Assembly (NCBI GenBank): GCA_963932145.1
Contig: OZ010574.1
Location: 64,642,378-64,706,377 of the forward strand
Length of the DNA stretch: 64,000 bases
Reading direction: 5' to 3'
Source of the DNA: Acanthosepion lycidas
Taxonomy: Eukaryota > Mollusca > Cephalopoda > Sepiida > Sepiidae
The translations under genes were made by a program, and so were the position numbers. Of the stretch, positions 34,246-45,747 are shown in pieces. The notes under the pieces are model-generated. The model searched no databases and was not told where the DNA came from. It saw only the letters and a list, made by a program, of their open reading frames with translations. Position 1 is the stretch's first letter, and each line of letters starts with the position of its first letter.

Positions 34246-34330
34246 CATCCTAAGCAAAGCAATAATAGCACCAAGACACAAGAGGAGGCCATGGGAAGTG
34301 AAAGAAATTGAATTTAGAAGGAACCAGAAA
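34246..34330. repeat. short piece of repeat family A
   Basis: TTTCATCCTAAGCAAAGCAA and CACCAAGACACAAG match the left end of the family A copies at 23215, 24358 and 49980. Confidence 0.55.
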
Positions 34331-34339
34331 CTCGATTCT

Positions 34340-34980
34340 AAATAATAAGGGATAAACCTCTACTGCTGTTCAAAACACAGAAAGGGTGCAGACATATCAA
34401 ATCCTGTTGCAAGTAATGTGGTTTCTAGTATTTCTTATAATTGTGATTCTATGGTGACAGTTCACAACATTTGAAGAATAATTTTTGCTACAGCCTACTG
34501 GCCATAGCAAGAATTATTCTTTCACTCAAAGCCATTGATCTGAGAAAGCAGTTGTGTAAAGCTGACACTTTAGGTATTTCTGAATGCGTTTGGCACCATG
34601 CATGACTTTCATCTGAAAGTTTTGTTCTGACAAGGCTATTTAAGAACATGACAAATCTTCCGGTTAATGGATTTGCCTATTTATATTCATGTTTTATAAA
34701 TCCCAGGATTTTTAACTTTATCTTTTTGGCTTCCTATAATGTATCCAGTTAGATATCTTTCTTTCAGTTAAATCATTCCATTGCAAAATTTGGTTTTCAC
34801 AATAAATTTGGTATTGATCAACCAATGTTTGTAAAATTTTCAGGATATATTTATATGAGCAATACAAGTGCGATGGGAAATTTGTCACCAGTTTATACTT
34901 TTGATTTCATCATGCCCGCTTGTTTTTGATTTTGTCAACTGCACAGTATAGTACTCAGTTGGGTACCATCTCTGAGAAAA
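34340..34980. other. unassigned sequence
   Basis: Nothing was recognised before the maT-like relic. Confidence 0.3.
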
Positions 34981-34989
34981 AGAGCACCA

Positions 34990-35577
34990 TGATACTATTC
35001 ACTGTGCCAAATAGTGCAACATGCCATTTTCAAATTTCTGTCATTCATGCCAGAAAATCAAATACAAACATTTCAGTGTTTTGAGGACAGTGCAGAGGAT
35101 TCAGAAAGAGTTGGATGATTCTAATGGAGATTACGAAGGTATGGCAGCTTGAAAAATTCACTCTTTTCTTTTCTGATGAAAAAAAAATCCTGAATTTGTT
35201 GGTGAGAGCCTCAGTTTCAACGTGGAGGCCTATATCGATTATTTTGATGGTGTAGTGCTGCCCTGGGTCAAGAGAGTAGCTGCTGAAAGACCCTGTCTGG
35301 CAACAAGACTTTGCACCATGCCATACAAACAGGAGAACCCAGTCATGGCTGTCAGACAATTTCTGCAACCACATTACCCCTAACATCTGGCCACCTAACT
35401 CTCCAGATTGCAACTATCTTGGTCTCTTGCTCAACTGCACTCCATACATAATCAACAAAACTCTTTGTTACACCAAAGATGAACTTAAGCCAAGGGTTAT
35501 AGCAGCATTTGTCAATTTAAACAAGGAGACCATCCAAAAGAGTTGCAGGAGAATCTGGAAGGCTGTGATTGAAGCCA

Positions 35578-35614
<37 letters not shown>

Positions 35615-35734
35615 GAATGTACTCTTTTCTATTTAGATAATTTTGTGTAATTTTGGTAAATATCTGTTAAAATGAGATGTCATTGTTATTTTCATTTTCC
35701 ATCGTTTAAACTACAATTTATCCATCACACTCTG
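34990..35734 (+). mobile_element. DD37D (maT-like) mariner-superfamily relic
   Basis: Transposase pieces in order: LFSFLMKKK/SDEKK (35160-35190), AYIDYFDGVVLPWVKRVAAE (35230-35290), WQQDFAPCHTNRRTQSW (second aspartate, about 35298-35345), NIWPPNSPDCNYLG (35383-35425) and KDELKPRVIAAFVNLNKE-type C-terminus (35475-35530). Counting from the QQD aspartate, the third catalytic aspartate should be 37 residues on, at the position that here is glycine (NYLG instead of NPLD). Frame changes lie between these pieces and a T tract follows. The 3' end CCATCACACTCTG before TA at 35735 looks like a terminal repeat. The 5' end is not found. Confidence 0.75.
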
Positions 35735-36048
35735 TATATTAATTTCAGCTTATATCACCCTTTATTAAAAGCATCGATAATGCTTTGTTTGGTGTCTGCC
35801 AGGTTTTATTAGACAAAGGGCAGTATGAATTTTTATTCATGGCTAAATTTAAGATAGCCACCATATATCTACTTGATTAACACTGTCTCGTATACTTGAA
35901 TAAATGGTTTTGTTTGACATATTGCCTCTTTGATATTCTATAAACTTCAGTAAGCTTGGGCATTTGTTTCAACTTTAATATTATTTGGAGAAGCTTTTCT
36001 ATTTCCCAGAGTTTTTGGCTTTACTCTAACATTTCAATGACAGATGAC

Positions 36049-36087
<39 letters not shown>

Positions 36088-36370
36088 ACATTCCATTAAA
36101 TTTTGCCAATTTCTGGGGAATATGCAGAATGTGGAAGAGGATTCTTATACAAATTTACTCCTCAGCTTGTTTGTAGCTTGTCTCACTCAAAAACCTCTTG
36201 TCCAGGAAATTGGAATAATTTTCTGCATTTATCTTGACACCTATAATTTTACTACTAACAATTCTAGCCCCAAACCTTCTATCTCCTTACTTATAAGTCA
36301 TGCTACGTGACTATTTCCATGAAAGATCTGAGGATCAGCCACGATATTCATTCAAGATAGCTCTAAATTC
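35735..36370. other. unassigned sequence
   Basis: A T tract of about 35 lies at 36052-36086. No other feature is supported before the 30-bp array. Confidence 0.35.
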
Positions 36371-36383
36371 ATCACTTAAAAAT

Positions 36384-37191
36384 GCTTGTCTTAAAGGTTG
36401 CCTTCTGATTGGCGCTTGTCTTAAAGGTTGCCTTCTGATTGGCGCTTGTCTTAAAGGTTGCCTTCTGATTGGCGCTTGTCTTAAAGGTTGCCTTCTGATT
36501 GGCGCTTGTCTTAAAGGTTGCCTTCTGATTGGCGCTTGTCTTAAAGGTTGCCTTCTGATTGGCGCTTGTCTTAAAGGTTGCCTTCTGATTGGCGCTTGTC
36601 TTAAAGGTTGCCTTCTGATTGGCGCTTGTCTTAAAGGTTGCCTTCTGATTGGCGCTTGTCTTAAAGGTTGCCTTCTGATTGGCGCTTGTCTTAAAGGTTG
36701 CCTTCTGATTGGCGCTTGTCTTAAAGGTTGCCTTCTGATTGGCGCTTGTCTTAAAGGTTGCCTTCTGATTGGCGCTTGTCTTAAAGGTTGCCTTCTGATT
36801 GGCGCTTGTCTTAAAGGTTGCCTTCTGATTGGCGCTTGTCTTAAAGGTTGCCTTCTGATTGGCGCTTGTCTTAAAGGTTGCCTTCTGATTGGCGCTTGTC
36901 TTAAAGGTTGCCTTCTGATTGGCGCTTGTCTTAAAGGTTGCCTTCTGATTGGCGCTTGTCTTAAAGGTTGCCTTCTGATTGGCGCTTGTCTTAAAGGTTG
37001 CCTTCTGATTGGCGCTTGTCTTAAAGGTTGCCTTCTGATTGGCGCTTGTCTTAAAGGTTGCCTTCTGATTGGCGCTTGTCTTAAAGGTTGCCTTCTGATT
37101 GGCGCTTGTCTTAAAGGTTGCCTTCTGATTGGCGCTTGTCTTAAAGGTTGCCTTCTGATTGGCGCTTGTCTTAAAGGTTGCCTTCTGATTG
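36384..37191. repeat. 30-bp perfect tandem array, 26.9 copies
   Basis: The unit can be read as GCTTGTCTTAAAGGT then TGCCTTCTGATTGGC. All copies are identical by eye. With a period divisible by three it gives long frames on both strands, (ACLKGCLLIG)n on plus and (IRRQPLRQAP)n on minus. No start context, splice pattern or conserved flank argues that either is translated. Confidence 0.97.
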
Positions 37192-37199
37192 TTTTCATC

Positions 37200-38185
37200 T
37201 CTTCAGCCAATGTTCTTAGGCTTTTCTGTTGGTTTTCTTTTTCATTTTCAACATGTTCTTCAAATAGGTTTTTTATTCAATCAAATTTTCTTGCTCATTA
37301 CTGATTTTCTCAACTATCTTTTTTTTTTGGGCTGCCTTTAAAGCCATATTTTTCTCATTTTTATATTGTTTATGCTTTCAAATTCATTTAGTTTTTGTCA
37401 TTTCCAATACTGTTTCTAGCATTAAATTACATATGTTGTTTCTCCTTTGAATTTAAATTATAAATTAAATTCTCCCACACAACTTCTATAATACTTTAAA
37501 TAAGGACATCATATCTGTTAATGGACTTGACTTAACTCCATATAAGTGTCCATTTTCTACTTGAGTCAGATACTACCACATGTTTGGAGAACTCTTGTCA
37601 GTCTGAACTAGTGGTTATTAAATAATGAATTCACATTTATGATTTTAAGATGAAATATTTAAGAAAATAATAGGGAAATTTCCATGAGTTTTATACTTGT
37701 GTAACCTGCAATAAGTTAATTCTATGATTAACTCTAGAATTAAGATTTAAATAGGGGAAACAGTGAAGTTTTTATGGGTATTTCTAGTTCTTTTAAAGTA
37801 TATGACTAGCCATCAGTTCACTATTTGAATTTGTCTGCATTATTTGTGCAGTGTCAATCCAGCAAGAAATTTGGATACCAATCTACGATATTCACGACTG
37901 CTGGTGCTGTCAATGTAGCAGTTTTTTTTTCTTGATGCTTTGGCTACAGAACGGTCCTTTCAGGGCAATCTGTAACAGTTACTACAAAAGATTTTAATGA
38001 CTTCAAAATTGCAACTCCTTGAAGGATGAAGCCAATTTTCACTTAGGAGCTATAACCAAAGATTTTTAAAACTTTATCTTGTATTATAGTAATGGATTCT
38101 TCCAGATTCTGTTAGAATCCAATCTGAGAGGGTTTCACAGACTATAGAATGGATGTGCCAAGAGTATTGAACTCCAGGTTAATTG
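37200..38185. other. intronic sequence, nothing firm
   Basis: A possible acceptor at TTATTTGTGCAG (37851) is followed by a short open stretch CQSSKKFGYQS but no donor was found. No transposon is recognised. Confidence 0.35.
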
Positions 38186-38190
38186 TGCAG

Positions 38191-38368
38191 AATATCTTGT
38201 GCATTTAATGAACCTTGGCCATTCTTTTCGGTTAGGCTTAAAAATTTTATTAGCCAACATATATTTAGTATATTGGGGCAGAAGATCATTGTTCAAATAT
38301 TGTCAAATATAACAGGCAATGAACATAACTCATTTTCTGTTATATTTAGCATACGAGTCGCAGAGCAA
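38191..38368 (+). CDS. candidate internal exon of the unidentified host gene
   Basis: The acceptor CTCCAGGTTAATTGTGCAG precedes 38191. One base completes the codon split at 19196, then 59 codons run to GTAATT at 38369 in phase 0. The peptide includes ISCAFNEPWPFFSVRL, KNFISQHIFSILGQKI, IVQILSNITGNEHNSF and SVIFSIRVAEQ, suggesting an alpha-helical repeat protein. The phase fits both neighbours in the proposed chain. The protein is not recognised. Confidence 0.55.
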
Positions 38369-38369
38369 G

Positions 38370-39255
38370 TAATTACAATTTTAATAATGATTAAATTGTT
38401 TTCTAAAATGAAAAACATTTTGAAATTCTGCTTTTGTAAATGATGGGGTAGCCCAAATACACATAGGTCAACACCATGCAGTAACAATCTTTCATGCTTG
38501 AATAGTTATTATATATGCAGTAATGGCTATTTCTAGTTGTAGCTCTTTAGTAGAAATAATAGGATTTGGATGCAATTATTTGTAGCTATTTTATACTGTT
38601 TTACTTTTTACTAATTATTGTTTACATTTAATTGTGCTTATGTTTGCATTTTTAGTTTGTAAATTTGTTTATTATTCATTGAGTTAATTTATTGATGTTC
38701 TGTTCATTTATTTCTTTTCTATAAATAATGAATGAGCTCTTTGCTATGGTACATGCAGTTTTTTTTGTTTTGTTTTTTTTTAAATTTAAGTGTAGCACTA
38801 AACTGGTGTCACTTTCTGCTTATTAATGTTCGTTTCTAACTTTTCCACACCCTGTAACCACATGCATTTTAGTTGCATTACTGCTTTAGTGATTCAATTT
38901 AAAAAAAAAAAAATGAATCCAAAATTATTTCTATGCAATAGCCTCTAAAATAATTTAAAAAAATAACTGTTCTTACCTTGCCAGTAACTGTTAAAATAAT
39001 AAAATAAATCTTTATAAGCTATAATGTACCATTGACCAGCATATATAAATATTCAAGCCAAAACATCATACATGGCCTGATGATTTCATGAAAAACTGAG
39101 TAGCAGATTTGGTATTATGTATGAAAGAAGAGTATGTTTATGTGAACACTCTTACATATATTCATTTCCATCTGGTTTAATGGTTTGTTTCTTTTTATAC
39201 AATGAACTTAAGAAACCATTGTGCTGTATTTCAGTTCATTTTATGTTGAATTCTT
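38370..39255. other. intron between two candidate exons
   Basis: AT-rich, with an A tract near 38900-38914. No repeat family was recognised. Confidence 0.4.
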
Positions 39256-39259
39256 CTAG

Positions 39260-39519
39260 GAATATTTTGTTTCAGGCAATGTATTAAAAATCAAGCAAAC
39301 ATATTTGACTTATCTAAATTCAATTTATGTCTGCTTTCATGCAATTAAGCACTCACAGATGTCAGGATTATTTTCACTAAATCCACTTTTGCATATTGAT
39401 TTGCACAGCCTGAATTATTTATTTTTAGTTGAATCAGATTTTATCTGGCATGGAGCTAAAGAGAATATGTACTCTTTAGTTGTTTCAGAAGATTGTTTTC
39501 CAATCTTTGATGAGCTCTT
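39260..39519 (+). CDS. candidate exon of the unidentified host gene, near the C-terminus
   Basis: The acceptor TGTTGAATTCTTCTAG precedes 39260 and the frame is phase 0, matching 38368. It reads EYFVSGNVLKIKQTYLTYL, NSIYVCFHAIKHSQMSG, LFSLNPLLHIDLHSLNYL, FLVESDFIWHGAKENM and YSLVVSEDCFPIFDEL. A canonical donor GTATGT starts at 39520, leaving two bases (TT). If that donor is skipped the frame runs nine more codons to TGA at 39545-39547, an alternative end. Confidence 0.6.
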
Positions 39520-39724
39520 GTATGTTCTTGAAGTTTGTAATTGATCTTTTAAAAATATTTGGGTGCTAGTAGTTTGGTCCTTTACCTTTTTGTCCTTATC
39601 TATAAAAAATGCATAAATAAAAAAAAAATATATACTGTCACTTTGTCATGTCTATAGAAAGTAAATAAAAATTAATTATAGTATCAAATAAGTTATAATT
39701 ATCAACTCCCTCTTTCTAAACCAA

Positions 39725-39850
39725 TGAGAATCAACCCCACTTTTTTCGCATACACATGTTTGCACACATGGGAGTTTCTCCCTATCAGACAAGCAGTCAA
39801 CACAGATTGGCCATCAACACATGCATCAATGAAAATTTCACCTCCTTTTC

Positions 39851-39881
<31 letters not shown>

Positions 39882-40156
39882 CTTAGCACTCAACAAAAAC
39901 TAGGAAATCCCAAGTACTTGTATTTCCGAACTAAATTATCTGGACAGTCATTACACATCTATTTAAAAAAAAAAAAAATCATGAGAAGTACTGTAAACAC
40001 TTATTTTTTTTTTTATCTTAACATTCTGACTGATTCTGGTCCATATCACAATTTCATTCAGTATTACTATCCTTGTCTCCAACACCACATAATGACCAGA
40101 TAATACATAATACTCATTTTGTTTCCATGTTTTGCTGTTTCTCATTTGAGTATTTT

Positions 40157-40170
<14 letters not shown>
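39725..40170. repeat. dispersed repeat family D, copy 2
   Basis: Matches 3205-3640 in order: GAATCAACCCCACTTTTTTC, ACTAAATTATCTGGACAGTC, CACATAATGACCAGATAATA and GAGTATTTTTGTGTG. It contains a T tract (39856-39881) where copy 1 has only TTTTCTTTTTTTC, so the tract expanded within the repeat. A (TA)n run follows at about 40167-40191. Confidence 0.75.
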
Positions 40171-40200
<30 letters not shown>

Positions 40201-40279
40201 TACTCTATAAATATTTACTGTTATAACTCCCAGTATATTGCATCTTACATGATTATTTTAAACTTGTCTCTTGAAATCA

Positions 40280-40960
40280 ATTGTCTATGCCATGTCGCTT
40301 TGGGACATTGGCCATCATGGCTCAACACAATTTCCTGTCTTTTATATCTCTCATAAAATTTTATCTTTCTGTGATCTGAAACCCTTTCTGCTATAGATTT
40401 ACTCAAACTTGTGAGGTTATGCATTGTTTTCCTCTGTCCCTCTTGCTTTCAATATGTCCTGTTGCACTGAAACGCTTGTTCCTGTATGATTATCAAAGTT
40501 AAGCAATTTCAATCCTGGGTAGTATCTAGATGAGTGACTGCTTGGGAATACCAAGTGATGTGCAGGTGGTGTAATGAATAATGGCTTGTAATTGTTAATC
40601 GAGAGTCTTCCAATTTTAAATACCCTTGCAAAAGGTATGACTCCACTTCTCCCTGCATCTAGGAATTAATTAGTAACACTTGAATCACTAAATCATCTCT
40701 CCACTGCCAAATTTTTACAATCTAAAAATTTTCTGGCTTTAAATAACCTTCAAAAGATTAATTTTCTATGGTTTATCAATGTCCTGTGAGTATCATATTT
40801 TCCCTTTCTTCATATGCCCTAGAAATTTCAACTCTGAATAGGTGTCCTTTTTTTCATTTTCTGTAAATTTTGTTGTTGCTCACAAGTTTGGTCCATGTTA
40901 TTCTTGGCACCCTCTTGTAGAACCATATAGGTCTGATATTATGTAAGAGTTCAGTACTCT
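40280..40960 (-). mobile_element. LINE-A C-terminal fragment, antisense, split by a SINE
   Basis: Blocks CATGGCTCAACACAATTTCC and CTTTCAATATGTCCTGT (left) and GTCCTGTGAGTATCATATT, TATGCCCTAGAAATTTC and CCATATAGGTCTGATATTA (right) match the antisense LINE-A pieces at 5140, 22030 and 59735. A 5S/tRNA SINE lies between. The phrase TCAATATGTCCTGT before and TCAATGTCCTGT after it look like a duplicated target. Confidence 0.65.
40488..40745 (+). repeat. 5S rRNA/tRNA chimeric SINE, plus strand
   Basis: Starts in the 5S 3' domain: CAAAGTTAAGCAATTTCAAT, CTGGGTAGTATCTAGATGAG, TGACTGCTTGGGAATACCAA. The tRNA-like unit follows within ten bases (GCAGGTGGTGTAATGAATAA), then a shared tail (CTTGCAAAAGGTATGACTCC). 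It is inserted in an antisense LINE-A. Confidence 0.82.
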
Positions 40961-40999
40961 ATTTGTTTCTAAAAAAAAAACAAAAAAAAAAAACTTAAT

Positions 41000-42935
41000 A
41001 CTTTGCTTAAATTTTGGGAGCCTATCCTAACCCTTAAGTTTAGTTTTGAACAATATGGTCAGATATTATAACATCTTTCCTCATCATGAATTCTGCAGGC
41101 AGCTTCAAGTTCCAGTTAAAAAAGATCTTCAAAGTTACTAGGGATATTACTTGTATACTTATAATATCTCAATATATATGATATACTAGGTCATGTACTT
41201 TCTATTGCTTTTAGAAAACGTACATTTCACTCATTGCTCAACCTGGGGTTTTATAAGTAGACACCAAATATTGGAATCTTCTCTTTTGAGCATTTAGTCG
41301 TAAATATCATTTGGAAAAAATCTACAGAAATACTTAATTTCTGCACCTTTTTTTACTTACAAACTGATTTCAAAATTTTAATATTTTAAAAATAAATTCA
41401 AATAAAGTTTATATTTTTTGCATTATGAAAAATATATTCAAACCAGAATTCTAATTATGAATCACCACAAGCAAAATATCTAATTTTTTTATTGTATTTG
41501 ATAAGTGAAACTGTAAAATTTGTAAAACATTACAAAAAAGGCTATTCAATAAATAAGATCTTGCCCCATTTGTTAGGTCATAATTAATAAAATCAAAAAT
41601 AGATAAGTTTATATAACCCCATAATACAGCTGGGCAGAAATTATAACACAATGTTTAAAATTTATACTGTTTATTGAAAATCCAACTAAAATTACTGCTT
41701 TGTATTACATAATGTAGATAAACTGTTCAATATAATTTCCCTTGAAAGTCTTATTTGATGTCACAATAACTTAGTAATAATGTGCTTGTCTTGTGAAGCT
41801 TCAGTAGTTAATTTAACTGCCCTTTCCACACTTTGTGAATGTGCAGTTAAATTTAACAACTCCAACATCATTTCATTCATTAGAACCACCTGTAGTTTAT
41901 TATTTCAAAACTTAGTGCAAGTACAGGTTCACAAATTCTATTTTGTTAAAGGTTAATCAAATTTGACGAGTATGTCACTTCAAAATTGTTGAATAAAATT
42001 TTTTAATCTCTTTGATCGCTTGCTACTTCCGAAACAAATGTTTTTATTGGAAAATTTACCCATACTTGGCTATATTTTTGTTATTTGAATTAAATATTAA
42101 AAATTAGTTTTGTAAATTGACATAATTATGAATGTTTACTTATTTAATGGACAATTCACCTGACTTCAACATTGAAAATGTTTTGGAAGCAAGGCATCAT
42201 ACTGTAAATTTTGTAATGTAACATTCTGTATTCAGTCTACTTTTTTAATCTCTAGATCATGTAGATGTACAGTGGTTGGTTATGGAATTCTCTTAATTTC
42301 AAACAATTGCTTATATTTCAATTATTCATAAAGCTTTCACTAGTCACTTGAATGAAATTCCAATGCTTCAATTTTTAACCTAAACTTAATCTTTAATCTT
42401 GTATCCTCAAATATTGCCATAATAATCTCTATAAAACCCCAATTTTCAAACTGAGTGAAATAACATAGTTCCAAAATTGACCTTCCCTAATACACATACT
42501 TCTGTTTCAAATAGATGGATTGATTGGAATATCTCAATTTTTGTATAATTTTCAGTAATAAAATGCTTGGTCTTAGAATGTATATAGCCCAAATTAAGTG
42601 GTTAATGGAAAGTTTCTGATTATTTAATGGAAAGATTTCTTAAAGAATGTCTGTAGTAACAATTTATAACAATATAGATAATATGGTCGTCATAGGTTGT
42701 CTTTAGGTGCATGCATAAAATAAGTTTTGTATTAAGATTCTAAAATTAAAATAAAAATGCTTTTAAGACACTTGTTTCTTTGTTATTGGTTTCGTTATTC
42801 TTGTAGGTATTAGAAGTAGCATTATTATTAGTAGTAGTAGCATTGTTATGTGCACATGAAGTAAGATTTGGAGCAGAAGGTTGTTTTAAAAAGTCAATAA
42901 TTCTAATACACATTCATATGTAATATTAATATAGT
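41000..42935. other. 1.9 kb of AT-rich sequence without recognised repeats
   Basis: This is the longest stretch in the window without a recognised repeat or long T tract. No exon is supported. It is probably intronic if the exon chain is right. Confidence 0.4.
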
Positions 42936-42939
42936 GGAA

Positions 42940-43245
42940 TCATATGTGGATGGTGTAATGAATTGTGGCTCTGAATGAGAAATCAGATTAGTTTGAATTC
43001 CGGTTCATATTGAAAGAATATTTTTCTCCCAGTTATTGGTTAAATAGTAGTGTGGACTTTAGCTTTGCTTGGTAACCAGTCTAAGAAGATAACTCTAAAT
43101 CCAGTACTGTTTAGACATGAGGCAAGCAATGCCATCTCATAAAAAGTAAAAAGTTGCTATGGAAATCACGGGCAATGCCCAGCATGCTGAGAATTGTAGT
43201 CTCTTACTTCTGGGACTAGTAAGAGTAGCCAGCCTCAGTCGTTAC
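42940..43245 (+). repeat. tRNA-type SINE without 5S head
   Basis: The unit GGATGGTGTAATGAATTGTGG with B-box-like AGTTTGAATTCCGGTTC is followed by the body CCCAGTTATTGGTTAAATAG and CTTGGTAACCAGTCTAAGAAG, the same body as 11578-11884 and 55190. The region before it does not resemble 5S rRNA. Confidence 0.65.
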
Positions 43246-43372
43246 AATATGTATGAAATAATCTTTGGAGTAAAGCACTATAAAAATGAAAATATTTTTC
43301 ATGCAACCTAATATATAATATGTAAATTATATTTTGAGTAAAGATTTTAAAGTTTGTTACCTTTTATTTTAT

Positions 43373-43373
43373 A

Positions 43374-43445
<72 letters not shown>
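43373..43445. repeat. (CT)n(TA)n compound microsatellite
   Basis: About 12 CT followed by about 24 TA units. Confidence 0.96.
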
Positions 43446-43448
<3 letters not shown>

Positions 43449-44080
43449 GTCTTTTGATATGTTAATGAAATGACCTTTAAAGTAAAGGGATGAGAACTTC
43501 CTCCCCTATACGTTTAAACAATATTTCAACAAAATGTGCCTTCTAATTATATTTAAATTTTTAATTTTGAACATTGTCAAACACTTTTTTCTTTTAAATC
43601 ACACTTCTCCTTATATATATTTTTTAGTTATAAAAATGTAAAATAATAAACCTCATAAATAAAACAAATAACAAACTTTTTTAAAAATAAATTAAATAAA
43701 AAAAAAATTCTCACAGAATGCAACAGAAACATTTCCTTCCAGAAAACACCTTGCATAAAGAGATGCTGAATTCACTCTCTTCACCACTAACCATTGCTCC
43801 TTAGGACATTGCTTGTTATAATACGAAGTGCTTTTTTCCTAATTATCACATGCAACCTTAAAATACTTGTAACCAAAAATATGCACACACGAGTTTATAA
43901 AAAGAGATAAAATGTATGATTTTATTTTACAATTTAACATGCTTTTAGTGTTATTTCTGTGTATGATTGTTTTGTCCTATGTGAACAATAAGCTATCCCT
44001 GATGGTATGATGTAAGTGACCCTGAAATATTACCTCTATCCATCTGCACAAGTGAGAAAACTTTAAAAAAAGATGTTCGC

Positions 44081-44221
44081 TGGCAGGGTGTCCCACCGTT
44101 GTGAGGAGAAACCAATGTTTTATTCAGCATTGTTCAGACCACTAGGCTACAGTGTCACAGTCCAAGAAGGTTTTATTTACCTTTTAAAGATGTGCTTCCT
44201 TGTTCAGTTATACTTGAAAGC
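44081..44221 (-). repeat. tRNA-like unit with upstream flank, copy 1
   Basis: On the minus strand it reads CTGTAGCCTAGTGGTCTGAA (class II-like A box, Leu/Ser type) and ends near a degraded B box and CACCCTGCC. The 5' flanking 60 bases (44158-44221) match those of copy 2. No clean cloverleaf can be folded. Confidence 0.5.
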
Positions 44222-44414
44222 CCATAGCTTCTAAGTTTCAAAACCAAATGTCTTTTAAATAATTAATAGATTTATTTTTAATCCAACATTTTCATTACTT
44301 AGAACATTATTTTAGTGAACATCCATGTTAGAAATGGACACCTCATTTATATTATAAACAGTATATAATCTATCAGTTTGAGCACTCAAGAAAACTTAAA
44401 AGAAAATGTGACCT

Positions 44415-44555
44415 CTGGCAGGGTTCGAACATGTGTTCCTCCTTTGTTAGAAACTTTATTGTTTCAGTGTGCTTTAGACCACTCGGCTACAGTGACAAAG
44501 CCCAGCAAGGTTCTATTTGCATTTTAAGGAATGCATGCTTTCTTGTTCAGTTATT
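44415..44555 (-). repeat. tRNA-like unit with upstream flank, copy 2
   Basis: On the minus strand TGTAGCCGAGTGGTCTAAAG is an almost ideal tRNA-Leu/Ser D-arm and A box, and TGTTCGAACCCTGCC an almost ideal B box. The acceptor stem pairs only partly, and the anticodon arm (GAAAC-AATAAA-GTTTC) has a six-base loop. It is probably a tRNA pseudogene duplicated with its 5' flank, or a SINE head. Confidence 0.5.
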
Positions 44556-44579
44556 AATGCTTACAGTAATAAAAATGTA

Positions 44580-45053
44580 TTAAAAATGCAGTTTCCTAAG
44601 TTTTCTAAATATTTATATTATCAGCATTGTCCTCATCATTGTTGTTTATATCACAATTTCCTGTTGTGATGTCTGACCTACTTCAAGAGCTTCTTAATCT
44701 GGCTAGCCTTCAGGAAATTTTGAACTGAACCCTTTAATTTATCGGTGCAAATTGTTCTTGTTCAGCATTCCATGTTTAGGGATATCTTAGCTTGTTCTTC
44801 TTTAATACCACTCAGACTCTGTTATTGCTCACATTGTTTCCACTAAGTCTACAATACCTGGCCTAGGAATTGAACTTACAGTTACAATGTCGGAAGGCAT
44901 GATGGCTGTTTAGGGTGTTGTTGGCTACTTCTATAATTAATGGCTGAGGAGTGTGAAGAAATTTACATGAAATAATTGTGGTGAAAAGAAAAGAACATTC
45001 ACAAAATATCAGGTTGATTCTAACATTTATTTAATAAAAATAACTAAAGGAAA

Positions 45054-45089
<36 letters not shown>

Positions 45090-45627
45090 CTAGATGCATT
45101 AAAATTTTCATTGTGTATTCAATTTGTATCTGGGTGTAACTTGCCTCTAGTCTGTGAAGCGTCCACAGCCATTTTTGTTTTTGGTGTGAAAAGTTGATGG
45201 CACACACTTCGAAAGGAAGAAAAACAGGAAGTTACACCACTTACTTTCTTAAAAAAAAAACAAAACAAAAAAAAAACTAGGGGACACTCCTAAGGCAGTA
45301 ACATTCTGTTCCTTCTCGCCATTATTTTTTTATCACACTTTCAGATGAGGTGCATTTGCTTCTCTTGGTCCTCTGACTTTTGAACTTTTTCAAATACACA
45401 TGTGTTTATCACACACTAAATTAAATGTTTTCTTTCGTGTTCATTGTTTTGTCACATGCAACAATCTTCTATTGTGTATGTATGCTTTTGTTTTAATACA
45501 TACTTATCTTGTATATATAATTAGTGTCTGTGTGTGTTACTTTATCCATTTATTACCTGGACTGACATACTAAGTCCGCCATTGTTGTTTTGGGATAAAA
45601 ATACCAGGAGACTCCATGTTGTTGTTT

Positions 45628-45675
<48 letters not shown>

Positions 45676-45740
45676 CCTCCCTACCTAAACACAATCAGCA
45701 TGCCCTCACAAGTTACTTAAGGGTTCACTTGTTTTTTATA
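44580..45740. other. AT-rich sequence with T tracts
   Basis: T tracts at 45058-45089 and 45629-45675 (47 nt). No exon before 45748 and no transposon recognised. Confidence 0.4.
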
Positions 45741-45747
45741 CCATCAG

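Noticed and set aside
36384-37191. Possible CRISPR array (30-bp repeats)
   Set aside because: Units are back-to-back with no spacers, and the genome context is animal.
36300-37304. 334-residue plus frame and 291-residue minus frame
   Set aside because: Both are the 30-bp array read in two directions; no start, splice or conservation evidence.
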